From CAYVVD01 sp964454975 (GTDB lineage Bacteria > Bacteroidota > Ignavibacteria > Kapaibacteriales > UBA2268): DNA of 64,000 bases. Shown one piece after another: positions 9,025 through 17,595 of the stretch. How positions within the stretch are numbered: position 1 is the stretch's first letter; each line of letters starts with the position of its first letter. Below the pieces are notes generated by a model. That model was not told the origin of the DNA. It saw only the letters and a program-made list of their open reading frames with translations, and made no database searches. The DNA lies in contig CAYVVD010000003.1 in assembly GCA_964454975.1 (NCBI GenBank), forward strand, positions 62,001-126,000, given 5' to 3'. The position numbers and the translations under genes are program-made.

Positions 9025-10623
9025 TTAGTTTTTATTATCAATAAATGTTGCTTTAAGGATTTTCCTGCTCGAATCTGTTACTTTGTATTTGTCAGACATT
9101 CTCATACCGCAAATCCAGATTACATCTAATTTATCGGTTAAGACAAGGGCTTTTTCTTTATCAGGAATAGACACTTTACTATTAATAAAATAATCGCTGA
9201 GCTTAACCCTTCCATCCATTCCCAGGGGAGTGAAAAAATCACCTTCCCTCCAATTACGAATTTGCAACAGCTTAGGCATAAATTCCATATCAAAATATTC
9301 AATTTCGGGGTTAGAAGAGAAATTTACATCCTTCCTCTCCACTGTTTCGAGTATTATTTTTTGTGAACCATATTCAAACTCACCTTCTCTACTAATTATT
9401 TCATCAACAATCTTAATTTCAGCTTTTAGGGTGAAAATTAATTCATTCCTATCTCTTATCACTCTGATTTTATCATTAATCTCGCACATTGTTCCACTGC
9501 TTTTTGGCAATAATTCGAGTATTTTTTCAATTATTTCAAGTGATGCTGGTCCGGATTTTAGATATTTTGAAATTGAATATTGAATTATTTCGCCCTTGAT
9601 GAAATCGTCAAAGGTCTGGAAGTAAGGAATTCTAATTGCAAATCGTTCAAAAGTGCGGTCAACAATCAGGTTTTTCATCGTATTTTTTACAAACTCATGA
9701 ATGAATTTATCAGCTCCGTGTATGTGACGGGAGACACGATTTAACAATTCTACTACAGACACACTGTATTCTTTTTCAATCAATGGAATCAATTCATTCC
9801 TGATTTTATTCCTGAGGAATGTGCTTTGCTTGTTAGTTGAATCTTCTCTCCATTTCAAACCTCGCTTTTTAGCAATTTTAATAAGTTCTGCTTTCTTAAA
9901 AATAAGCAGTGGCCTAATAAGTTGGCTTGATTTTACAAATTTTCTTCTTGCAGGGATACCGCACAAGCCTGTTAAACCTGTCCCCCTAAAAAGGTTTATC
10001 ATGAATGTTTCGGCTGAATCGTTTGCTGTATGTGCAGTTACCAGAAAGTTGGGTTTTGTGTTTTGAGCAACTTTTTCAAAGTACTTATACCTGAGTATCC
10101 TTGCGGCTTCCTCAACAGAAAGAGAATTTCTTTTGGCAAATTCACTTACATCTCCCCTGCCTGTATGGCACTCAACACCATATTCCATGCAAAGAGCCTT
10201 TACAAATTCTTCATCATTATTAGATTCATTACCCCTTAATCCATGATTATAATGTATGGCTTGAAGCTTATAATTATATTTTTCTGAAAGGACTGCCATG
10301 GAGTCCAGAAGTGTTACTGAATCAACTCCTCCGCTTATCGCAACAAGGATAGCTGAAGAATCATCCACATATAAATTCGATATTAAATTGGAGTATAAGC
10401 TGTTATAAAAATTCCTTAGAGTGAAGTCTATTCTCTGGGAATCGCTTAGGTATTTTGCCGGATCTATTGCTCTTTCCGGAGCTTTTTTCTTTTGTTTGCT
10501 TATTCTATTTGAAGTACTTTTTTTAGAAGAAACCGAATTATTACTACTTGCCGTATTCCTTTTTTTCCTGTTACCAAGTTTTGTACTGGTTGCTGAGTTA
10601 TTATTTCCATGCTTTTGGGGCAT
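9025..10623 (-). CDS. tilS: tRNA(Ile)-lysidine synthetase
   Basis: TilS attaches lysine to C34 of the CAU-anticodon tRNA-Ile, changing its identity from Met to Ile, and is normally essential. The N-type ATP pyrophosphatase P-loop SGGVDS is at residues 97-102. GLRGNESNNDEEFV, HTANDSAETF and the FLRNKIRNELIP motif follow, and C-terminal TilS domains are present. I use the ATG at 10623 (532 aa); the frame is open further to a TTG at 10686 with a hydrophobic stretch that is probably not translated. The first 50 residues are an unusual Lys/Ser/Asn-rich basic tail absent from typical TilS; it might bind RNA. The hpt gene follows immediately. Confidence 0.92.
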   Translation of the reverse strand: MPQKHGNNNSATSTKLGNRKKRNTASSNNSVSSKKSTSNRISKQKKKAPERAIDPAKYLSDSQRIDFTLRNFYNSLYSNLISNLYVDDSSAILVAISGGVDSVTLLDSMAVLSEKYNYKLQAIHYNHGLRGNESNNDEEFVKALCMEYGVECHTGRGDVSEFAKRNSLSVEEAARILRYKYFEKVAQNTKPNFLVTAHTANDSAETFMINLFRGTGLTGLCGIPARRKFVKSSQLIRPLLIFKKAELIKIAKKRGLKWREDSTNKQSTFLRNKIRNELIPLIEKEYSVSVVELLNRVSRHIHGADKFIHEFVKNTMKNLIVDRTFERFAIRIPYFQTFDDFIKGEIIQYSISKYLKSGPASLEIIEKILELLPKSSGTMCEINDKIRVIRDRNELIFTLKAEIKIVDEIISREGEFEYGSQKIILETVERKDVNFSSNPEIEYFDMEFMPKLLQIRNWREGDFFTPLGMDGRVKLSDYFINSKVSIPDKEKALVLTDKLDVIWICGMRMSDKYKVTDSSRKILKATFIDNKN

Positions 10624-10926
10624 TTGATCATGGCCATTATTTAGAAAAATCAAAATTAACAAAAGGAAATGTGTGAAGGAAATCAAATCCTAATATCGAG
10701 CAGCATGCCGTATGGAAATTTTGACGATGTGTAGTTATTGTATGGAAACTTCAACCCTTTTCCACGCCTGTTTTTTTCTGGGCGGGAAATTACTTTATAG
10801 TGGTACGAGGACTTGAAAAATTGCACCGACTTATTTTGGCTGTTCTCCATACAGGGCATAAAGGATGTTCAGCCAAAAGCTATATTAAATCTCTATTAAT
10901 AACAATAGGTATTTACACTTAGAGGA
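10624..10926. other. Non-coding stretch between tilS and the DUF4835 gene
   Basis: There is no convincing reading frame. It contains a T-rich segment near 10771 flanked by CGCC and GGCG, and a weak GGCTG/CAGCC pairing at 10839-10875. It probably holds the tilS promoter on the minus strand; no clear terminator is visible. Confidence 0.4.
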
Positions 10927-11832
10927 TTACCTGCCCATTGCTTCTTCGTAAATGGTGGTATTGCTCGGATCGAGATACATCAAAGAATCATAAACAGAGT
11001 GGTCTGAATAATTCTTGAAAATTTCGGCGAGTTCCCTTGCTTTTGCATCGAAGAAAGCCTGAAGCAAAACACTTGGGCCAACCATCTTGTCCCTTTTAAA
11101 GGCTGCAATATTGTCAATTACCTGGTGCAATGTTTCCAAGGCACCTTTTTTATCGTCAATTATATAATCAAGGCCTTTAGAATAAAAATCGAAAAAATTC
11201 AAACGTAATTCTTCATATCTAAGGTCGGTTAATTCGGAAATCAGGTTCCATTTAGTGAATTCTCCCGGCTGAGAATATGTTTCATATCCGTCAATACTAT
11301 ACGAAGCTCCCATCCTGCATATTTCTTTTGCCATCTCATATACTTGTGTGCCCCCAAGCTCCTGGTATGTATCCAGGTCGAAACCAATGATCGTAAGTAT
11401 ATAGAAATCCAGGAGGGAAACAAACCTGTCAAATCGCCTGGGATTATATGAATGGCTTGCACCTTGAGCATACTCAAATACCCATTCTTCATCATAGAGT
11501 TTTAATGTAACGGAAGCACCACCATCTTGACCCCAGAGGTTCCTTTTAGCAATAATCAGAACACGTGCTGAGAAGACTCCGTTTCTGCCACCGGCAAGTA
11601 CAATGGAGATATCAACAGGAATTGCAGCGCCTTCCCAGTCAAGACTAGTAAACCTCTGGTTGTTTATGTACCTTTCTACATCGTTTTCCATCGACAAAAC
11701 ATTTTGCCTGAACTCCTGTGGTATCTGTTCTACATTGACTGTAACATTTACTTCAATCTCCTGGGCTTTCAAATTCGTTGAAATCAAAAACAGGAAGATT
11801 ACAAAAACAAAAATGGCATGTGTATTTTTCAT
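10927..11832 (-). CDS. DUF4835 family protein (PorD-like)
   Basis: This 301-aa exported protein has a signal peptide (MKNTHAIFVFVIFLFLIS, cleavage near KAQ-EIE). The segments VNVTVNVEQIPQEFRQNV, WEGAAIPVDISI and the SLLDFYILTIIGFDLDTY stretch match the DUF4835 family, which is widespread in Bacteroidota. Family members have been called PorD and linked with type IX secretion, but the biochemical role is not settled. The window also contains two T9SS cargo proteins, so the link is plausible. It is divergently transcribed from the outer-membrane gene pair that starts at 11910, with a 77-bp shared promoter region. Confidence 0.72.
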   Translation of the reverse strand: MKNTHAIFVFVIFLFLISTNLKAQEIEVNVTVNVEQIPQEFRQNVLSMENDVERYINNQRFTSLDWEGAAIPVDISIVLAGGRNGVFSARVLIIAKRNLWGQDGGASVTLKLYDEEWVFEYAQGASHSYNPRRFDRFVSLLDFYILTIIGFDLDTYQELGGTQVYEMAKEICRMGASYSIDGYETYSQPGEFTKWNLISELTDLRYEELRLNFFDFYSKGLDYIIDDKKGALETLHQVIDNIAAFKRDKMVGPSVLLQAFFDAKARELAEIFKNYSDHSVYDSLMYLDPSNTTIYEEAMGR

Positions 11833-11909
11833 TATTTAATAAAGTTTAATTGTACAAAATGTTGCTTTGAAATATATTAGATTACATATCTTCAATTGAA
11901 TAAAATACT

Positions 11910-12710
11910 ATGAGTTGCGGATATTTTCAAATCTTTTTATTCTCCCTTATTGTGCCCTTTAGTCTCATTTCATCTATAGATGAGGCGTTTTACGGCGTTC
12001 CTTCAGTAACAGGCCAATCTTCGTTTAGTTTTGTCCAGAACGGAAATAACCCTGCAGGTAATTATTTCCTTGAAAATGCTGTTGAATTTAGCGCAAGTCC
12101 TTTAGCTTATGGAATCCCTGAACTTAATTCAATATCTGTCAATTTCAAAAGCGATATAAATCAAGAATTAAATTCTTCGATAGCTTTCCATGGTTTAAAT
12201 GCCAGCCTTTTTAATTTTTATACGTTAAAACCGTGCATAAGTTTGAAACCTGATAATTCGCTTGTGTTATCTGTCTCCGGTAGAATAAGTGGGATGTGGA
12301 TTAAAGATTTTGAATCCCATATAAAGGCAGGCATTGATGTTGGTTGTGTGGTTGAGTTAAAAAAGGGCTTCTACACGGGGATTTCGATTACAAATATTAA
12401 TGGGGCGGTTTTTCCTGATGAAGTGGCATTACGAAAAGTAACAGCCGGATTAACATTTAAATTATTCGAAGGGTTATATGCAGAGACTGGATTTATTTTA
12501 GCTCCTGATTATTATAACGCTTACATACTGAGTGTCACATATTGTCCCGCGGAAACAATCAAATCACGTATTGCCTTGCAGAGCATACCGGTGTCAGGCG
12601 AACTTTCAGCCTCCATTTACCTGAACAAGGAAATGAATCTGATACTTATGCTTGTTTACAACCCGGATTTGGGCAGCAGGCAATTTATTGGCATCCAATA
12701 CCTCCTATGA
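11910..12710 (+). CDS. Outer-membrane protein, unknown function
   Basis: The protein has 266 aa with a hydrophobic signal sequence (about residues 5-22, YFQIFLFSLIVPFSLIS) followed by alternating strands typical of a small outer-membrane barrel. Its layout (early GNNPAGN, repeated amphipathic strands, C-terminal IGIQYLL) loosely resembles PorV/PorQ-like barrels of T9SS, but I cannot assign it to that family with confidence. Its stop overlaps the start of the next gene as ATGA, indicating translational coupling, so the two products probably act together at the outer membrane. Confidence 0.55.
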   Translation: MSCGYFQIFLFSLIVPFSLISSIDEAFYGVPSVTGQSSFSFVQNGNNPAGNYFLENAVEFSASPLAYGIPELNSISVNFKSDINQELNSSIAFHGLNASLFNFYTLKPCISLKPDNSLVLSVSGRISGMWIKDFESHIKAGIDVGCVVELKKGFYTGISITNINGAVFPDEVALRKVTAGLTFKLFEGLYAETGFILAPDYYNAYILSVTYCPAETIKSRIALQSIPVSGELSASIYLNKEMNLILMLVYNPDLGSRQFIGIQYLL

Positions 12711-14638
12711 GACTCAAGGTAATAATATTGATTTTTGCATGTACTTCAATCCATTGTAGCAGGGATTACAACCAATATGATTATGAAGCAATACTTGAAG
12801 AAATTTCAGAAGATACAGATGAATCTGTTGTTTTAGACTTACTTGAACAGCTTTCTCAGAATCCATTGCCATTAAGGGCAATATCAGCATCAAAATTATC
12901 ACTGTTACCAGGTATCAGCTTGTCCGAAGCTGAAAAAATAGTTGATTTGGTTAAAGACACATCTGTCACAAGCATAAGCCTGATTGCAAATAAATTAAGT
13001 CTGAATTCAGGGCAAAGCCTGATACTTGAAACATGCACTAATCTTGAATATGAGTCAAGAGAGGCCGGACTTGGATTGAATTACAGGTTCAGAACGCAAA
13101 CATATCTTGATGATCCTATTGGTTATTCTAATGGAAGGTATCCCGGTAACCCTCTGGATTATTACCATAGGTTGAAAGTTAGTTACGGCAACCTATTTGC
13201 TGGTGCACTAATAAATAAAGATCCCGGGGAAGAGAAAATCGATGACTTCAGAAGTTTCTATGTCGAATATCAAAGAGAGAACACACAATTTATTGCAGGA
13301 GACTTCCTTCCAAAATTCGGTATGGGAAATATACTATGGAGTAGTTTCGGACCGAGAAAGGGCGCTGAAACAGTGAATGGCGCTTTCTTCTCATCACTGT
13401 CTTTTTCACCTTACACATCTTCGATTGATTATTACTACTTCAGAGGAGCTGCTGCTAATCATTCATCAATAATTTCCGATGATTTCAAGATTAACGGGGG
13501 AATTTGGTATGCAAATTCTCCTCGCTCAGGAAACATCGAAGATGAAAAGATAGTATCAGTTTATAAATCAGGATACTACAGGACAGAAAACGAAATAGAG
13601 AAAAAGAATGCATTTGAGGAAATTTGTTTTGGTGGATTTGCTGGAATTTCCAGAGATAAATATACTATATCATACAGTCACCTCGGGCTTCAATATCCCT
13701 ACGAAGTTTTTACTGAGTCATCCGCTGATTTTTTTGGTGAATCGGGTGGATTAAATACCATATATGCGGCTTATAATCTGGAAGATTTATATACACAAGG
13801 CGAATTTACCTTAGACGCCAATTCAAATTTTGGGATGAAATCTTCCCTGCTATATAAAAGCAGTAAAATAGATGCAGTTTTAGGGATAAGACATTTTGAC
13901 GAAGAATTCCGTTCACCTTTCGGAACAAATTTCGGCGAGTTTTCTAATCCATCAAATGAACAAGGCATTTATTTGGGATTTCTATTAAAAGGCTGGGATT
14001 GGATTAAAATCAGCTCCTACATTGATTTTTTCAAATCGAATAGCAGGACATATTACGTTATTATGCCGGTTAAGGGTTTTGAACTATTTTCAGAGGCTGA
14101 AATTGAAACTGATGACGACAACTTTTTAATAATCAGGTTTAAACATGAAAATAAATCCGGCCAGTATAGAAGCGAAGCACAATTACCTGAACTGATAATA
14201 AATGATAAATTCAATTTAAGAATCGAGTACAATCACGAAATCTCAGGAACCCGTTTTAGAACACGGTTTGAAGCTACAAATGTTCAAGCAGAGAAGGTTC
14301 CTAATGAATGGGGCTACCTCCTCTTTGTTGATGGAACAGGGAGTATTTCGTTCCTGCAATTCAATCTTCGCCTGACTTATTTTAATACCAACAGCTATAA
14401 TTCAGCAATATGGCAGTTTGAATATGCAATGCCTGGATTGATGAGCACCGGAGCCTTATTCGGTGATGGAATCAGAGCAATAGCTAAAATAGGATACAGG
14501 TTTGAAAGAGATATTGCAATCTGGCTAAGATTCACAGCAACTCATAAATTTAATGCAGAATCCATGGGAAGTGGAAATGACTTGATTTTAGGTGATACAG
14601 ACCGTAGATTATATTTCCAGGTTGATATAAACATTTAA
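12707..14638 (+). CDS. Helix-hairpin-helix (ComEA-like) outer-membrane barrel protein
   Basis: The start is the ATG at 12707, overlapping the previous stop (ATGA); the frame is open upstream only because it shadows that gene. The protein has 643 aa. A short signal or lipoprotein-like sequence (MRLKVIILIFACTSIHC) leads to an acidic helix (YEAILEEISEDTDE) and tandem helix-hairpin-helix motifs (LSLLPGISLSEAEKIVDL, then SISLIANKLSLNSG). About 500 residues of barrel-like strands follow (DFLPKFGMGNILWSS and many aromatic alternations). This architecture is recurrent in Bacteroidota and is usually annotated only by its helix-hairpin-helix part. Such motifs normally bind DNA, so a role in DNA handling at the cell surface is an inference. 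Its stop overlaps the convergent M23-like gene. Confidence 0.7.
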   Translation: MRLKVIILIFACTSIHCSRDYNQYDYEAILEEISEDTDESVVLDLLEQLSQNPLPLRAISASKLSLLPGISLSEAEKIVDLVKDTSVTSISLIANKLSLNSGQSLILETCTNLEYESREAGLGLNYRFRTQTYLDDPIGYSNGRYPGNPLDYYHRLKVSYGNLFAGALINKDPGEEKIDDFRSFYVEYQRENTQFIAGDFLPKFGMGNILWSSFGPRKGAETVNGAFFSSLSFSPYTSSIDYYYFRGAAANHSSIISDDFKINGGIWYANSPRSGNIEDEKIVSVYKSGYYRTENEIEKKNAFEEICFGGFAGISRDKYTISYSHLGLQYPYEVFTESSADFFGESGGLNTIYAAYNLEDLYTQGEFTLDANSNFGMKSSLLYKSSKIDAVLGIRHFDEEFRSPFGTNFGEFSNPSNEQGIYLGFLLKGWDWIKISSYIDFFKSNSRTYYVIMPVKGFELFSEAEIETDDDNFLIIRFKHENKSGQYRSEAQLPELIINDKFNLRIEYNHEISGTRFRTRFEATNVQAEKVPNEWGYLLFVDGTGSISFLQFNLRLTYFNTNSYNSAIWQFEYAMPGLMSTGALFGDGIRAIAKIGYRFERDIAIWLRFTATHKFNAESMGSGNDLILGDTDRRLYFQVDINI

Positions 14639-15186
14639 ATCGAGCCGTTCTTACTAATACCCATGAGATATACGTTCGGATCAAGAACAGAGACGGGGCG
14701 CATATTACCGAGAAAATTCCCTTCAGAGTAGGGCTTTACCTCCATAACCGGGGATTTATATAACTCGAGGTGCAGCATTGCATTGTAATTCTTGTAAAGG
14801 AGTTCCCTTATATAGAAAGGTGCATCATCGCCAACCATCTCCGTGTTCAAAGATTTTCCTACAATTCCAATTTTCTGTCCTGCTTCTATCTTTTCACCAA
14901 TGCGGATATAAATCTCAGCTAATTCAGCGTACTTGTAATTGATTTGTTCCTTTGATTTGATTACAACAAAGTATGTTCTGTTCCAATATTGATTTTGTAT
15001 CGGATCTGTAAAAACCCCTTTGTCAATAACTACACCATCGGTAATCGATAGTACTACTGAGCCAGGTGGTGCATAAAAATCAATACCACAATTAAACCTG
15101 TCAGTCCGGTCTTCCCAGAATGAACCGGAAGAACCAGGTTGCGGAATTTCGTCTTCAAAACTTTCCGGTACCGGCCAGTACTTCAT
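14635..15186 (-). CDS. M23/LytM-fold protein, catalytic site degenerate
   Basis: The 183-aa protein matches the LytM/M23 fold: GIDFYAPPGSVVLSITDGVV (34-53), a central strand pair and GQKIGIVGKS (103-112). The zinc site is damaged. The first ligand of the HxGxD motif is Asn32 (sequence NCGID, with Asp36 kept), and the final HxH is Met137-Leu-His139. It therefore probably lacks peptidase activity, as in EnvC/NlpD-type regulators or other non-catalytic M23 proteins. There is no signal peptide, which is odd for a wall-acting protein. It starts 8 bp after the lipoprotein gene and ends in a 4-nt stop overlap with the helix-hairpin-helix/barrel gene. Confidence 0.7.
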   Translation of the reverse strand: MKYWPVPESFEDEIPQPGSSGSFWEDRTDRFNCGIDFYAPPGSVVLSITDGVVIDKGVFTDPIQNQYWNRTYFVVIKSKEQINYKYAELAEIYIRIGEKIEAGQKIGIVGKSLNTEMVGDDAPFYIRELLYKNYNAMLHLELYKSPVMEVKPYSEGNFLGNMRPVSVLDPNVYLMGISKNGSI

Positions 15187-15193
15187 CAGTAAA

Positions 15194-15973
15194 TTAATCT
15201 GTTTTTAATCTTACTTCCTTTAGAAACCTTAGTGCAATTGTCCCTGATAATGAGTGCCCGTAATTCAGCCTTTCCGGATGCCATTGTACAGCAATCATGA
15301 ACGGATAGGCCGATTTTTCTTTCCATTCAAAAGCCTCGATAATTCCATCACTTGCAATTGCTCCTGCCTTTAAATTTTGGGCAAGCTTTCCTACAGCCTG
15401 GTGATGATTGGAATTCACCATTATATTTTTTTCTCCCGCAAGTTCTGCAATTATGGTTCCTTTTGTTATTTCTATAATATGTTCTGAATCACCATGTTCA
15501 ACCTGGTGAATCTTACTACCTGTCTCAGAGGGAATATCAACAATTAGCGTGCCGCCTTCGGCAACGTTCAGAATTTGCATGCCTCTGCATATGGCAAGTA
15601 TAGGTATATTCTTCTGTTTAGCCATTTCTATAATTGCAAATTCAAGCGTATCTCTGTAGTTATCTATTGAACAAAACGCTGTATCTTGCGGTTGATTGAA
15701 GTATCCGGGGTGTACATCCGGACCGCCGGATAGAATCAGACCGTCACAATCTTCAACAATTTCTAATGCTTCTTCGTAATCGCGTCCGTATAAGTCGATA
15801 ATATGCAAATCATCATCGTAATTCATCAGCCATTTTGAATAATTCATGTAAGATGGTGATCCACTACCCTTTGAAATAGCAAGCTTTGAGGAATAATGGC
15901 TGCATGAAGAAAAAATCAATGGAAGTATTAATAGAAGGATTGCACCCTTTCGGTATCTTTTAGAGTAAGTCAT
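15194..15973 (-). CDS. Gamma-glutamyl hydrolase-like (peptidase C26) lipoprotein
   Basis: This is a class I glutamine-amidotransferase-like hydrolase related to gamma-glutamyl-GABA hydrolase (PuuD). The nucleophile elbow AICRGMQ puts Cys129 in place, and VQWHPE supplies His232 and Glu234; NSNHHQAV is the usual preceding motif. From the ATG at 15973 it has 259 aa and begins with a lipoprotein-type signal (MTYSKRYRKGAILLLILP, then FSSC with Cys24), so it is likely anchored in the envelope, unlike the cytoplasmic PuuD. An ATG at 16006 would overlap lpxK and spoil the signal. AGGA lies upstream of the chosen start. The true substrate is unknown; a gamma-glutamyl or peptidoglycan-derived peptide is possible. 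Confidence 0.78.
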   Translation of the reverse strand: MTYSKRYRKGAILLLILPLIFSSCSHYSSKLAISKGSGSPSYMNYSKWLMNYDDDLHIIDLYGRDYEEALEIVEDCDGLILSGGPDVHPGYFNQPQDTAFCSIDNYRDTLEFAIIEMAKQKNIPILAICRGMQILNVAEGGTLIVDIPSETGSKIHQVEHGDSEHIIEITKGTIIAELAGEKNIMVNSNHHQAVGKLAQNLKAGAIASDGIIEAFEWKEKSAYPFMIAVQWHPERLNYGHSLSGTIALRFLKEVRLKTD

Positions 15974-15983
15974 GAAAATACGC

Positions 15984-17000
15984 CTAAGTCCTATCGAATA
16001 AAGCATTTAACTTTTTACCAAACATTTCATTTCCTTTTGTTATAAACAGATTTATGGGAAATACATTACAATTTAATTCATTATCAGAAAACAAATCAGA
16101 AAATACTTTCAGTTTGACAGCATCCTTTTCAGTAGTTGCTATTTCATTTAAACCGGTATTTTTACAATAGTATATTACCTTTTCCAAATCCTTTGATTTA
16201 TAATGATGATGGTCTGTAAAGCAAAATTTGCCGGAAATATTCACATTCATCGTATCCAACAGTTTATAAAACCTGTGGGGTTTGGCAATGCCGGAAACAA
16301 CTGCAACGCCAATTTGCAATGATTTAAGCCGGGATTCATTCAATTCATTGCGGCTAATTAGATCATATGGTTTTCCTGCTTTTCCCTTTATATTCAAAAC
16401 CACAGCATCTGTTTTCAAAAATTTCAATAATTCACCGGTTAACTTACTAATACCATTGAGGCATACTACATCAGCCCTCTTTATTTCATTCAGAGGTTCT
16501 CTTAATCTACCCTCAGGAAGAGTTTTTGTTACTAATGTTTCCTCATCAATAATTAAAACATCCAATTCCCGTTTGAGCCTTCTGTGCTGGTATCCATCAT
16601 CAACTAAAATACATTCAGGATTGAATTGTTCCACTGCGCTGATTGCTCCCTTAGTTTTATTGTCATGTGCAATCACGGGTACCATTAGCTTTTGAGCCAA
16701 TAATAGCATCTCATCTCCGGCTTCTTCCGGGCCTGCAAGAATATTCACTCCATCCGAAACAATCACTTCTCCTTTTGAAAGCCTATTATATCCTCTTCCT
16801 ACAATTGCAATCTTTTTGTTCATCTTTATTAATTCACCTGCAATCAGAGCAGTCAGGGGAGTCTTGCCAGTTCCTCCAACTGATAAGTTTCCAATGCTGA
16901 TTACAGGTACGCCACAATCAATAATTTCAGAACGGCCTTCATCAAAACCCCTGTTTTTTGAATTTACAACAGATGAATAAAGTTTACTTAAAAGTCCCAT
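15984..17000 (-). CDS. lpxK: Tetraacyldisaccharide 4'-kinase
   Basis: LpxK phosphorylates the 4' position of the lipid A disaccharide at the inner membrane. The P-loop lies in SIGNLSVGGTGKTPLT (35-50), followed by the family markers VGRGYNR, GDEMLLLAQ and VDDGYQHRRLKRELD. The C-terminal region has FTDHHHYK and ATTEKDAVKL. The length, 338 aa, is typical. The start overlaps the end of the upstream acyltransferase gene by 17 nt, and the lpxB, acyltransferase and lpxK genes form one tight leftward operon. Confidence 0.94.
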   Translation of the reverse strand: MGLLSKLYSSVVNSKNRGFDEGRSEIIDCGVPVISIGNLSVGGTGKTPLTALIAGELIKMNKKIAIVGRGYNRLSKGEVIVSDGVNILAGPEEAGDEMLLLAQKLMVPVIAHDNKTKGAISAVEQFNPECILVDDGYQHRRLKRELDVLIIDEETLVTKTLPEGRLREPLNEIKRADVVCLNGISKLTGELLKFLKTDAVVLNIKGKAGKPYDLISRNELNESRLKSLQIGVAVVSGIAKPHRFYKLLDTMNVNISGKFCFTDHHHYKSKDLEKVIYYCKNTGLNEIATTEKDAVKLKVFSDLFSDNELNCNVFPINLFITKGNEMFGKKLNALFDRT

Positions 17001-17595
17001 TTAGAATTATATCATTGTTCATTTCATCTTCAAGCCAGTTAATTATCCTGCCTGTTTCTTCTCTGTTCAATGAAGAATCCACATAAACAGGTCCTTTAAT
17101 AATAACATTAATCCCGGCAAAAGGCAAAGGCAGGATAAAACTATCCCAGCTTTTTGTAAACATACGAGACTTTGGGGCAATTATTCTGCAATAATAAATT
17201 GGTGCGCCGCCTTTTTTAGCTGCAACAACCGCCCCGGGTTTGAATATTTTTGCCGGACCTTTCGGACCGTCGGGCGTAATTAGGAATAATTCTTTTCTTG
17301 ATAAATCTATCATTTGCTCAAGCGCTTCCTTTCCTCCTTTTGATGATGAACCCCGGACAAGTTTATATTTCCATTTCTTTAAAATAGCGCTAAGAACCTC
17401 TCCATCCCTACTGCTGCTGACTATCGCCGCAGGCAATTTTTTGGCAAACAACTTCCACACAGGTAACATTTCACCATGCCAGAAACAAACTATTGCAGGC
17501 TTTTCTGGTATAATTCCGTTTATTGAGAACCTCCATGTACATGCGATAATATTGAGCAATTCCACTGCAAGCCTGTATTTGAACTTCAACTTCAT
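16984..17595 (-). CDS. DUF374-type lysophospholipid acyltransferase
   Basis: This 203-aa protein belongs to the DUF374 branch of LPLAT-like acyltransferases. FWHGEMLPVWKLF, VSSSRDGEVLSAILKKW, RGSSSKGGKEALEQM and ITPDGPKGPAKIFKPG are the family blocks. It probably transfers an acyl chain to lipid A or another envelope lipid at the inner membrane, filling an LpxL-like role in lineages that lack it. I chose the ATG at 17595 because it overlaps the lpxB stop as TAATG; an ATG at 17610 would add 5 residues. Its position between lpxB and lpxK supports a lipid A function. Confidence 0.84.
   Translation of the reverse strand: MKLKFKYRLAVELLNIIACTWRFSINGIIPEKPAIVCFWHGEMLPVWKLFAKKLPAAIVSSSRDGEVLSAILKKWKYKLVRGSSSKGGKEALEQMIDLSRKELFLITPDGPKGPAKIFKPGAVVAAKKGGAPIYYCRIIAPKSRMFTKSWDSFILPLPFAGINVIIKGPVYVDSSLNREETGRIINWLEDEMNNDIILNGTFK

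Noticed and set aside
10760..10880. Possible structured RNA or terminator between tilS and the DUF4835 gene
   Set aside because: The pairings are short, the T run lies within the loop rather than after the stem, and no known RNA motif is seen.
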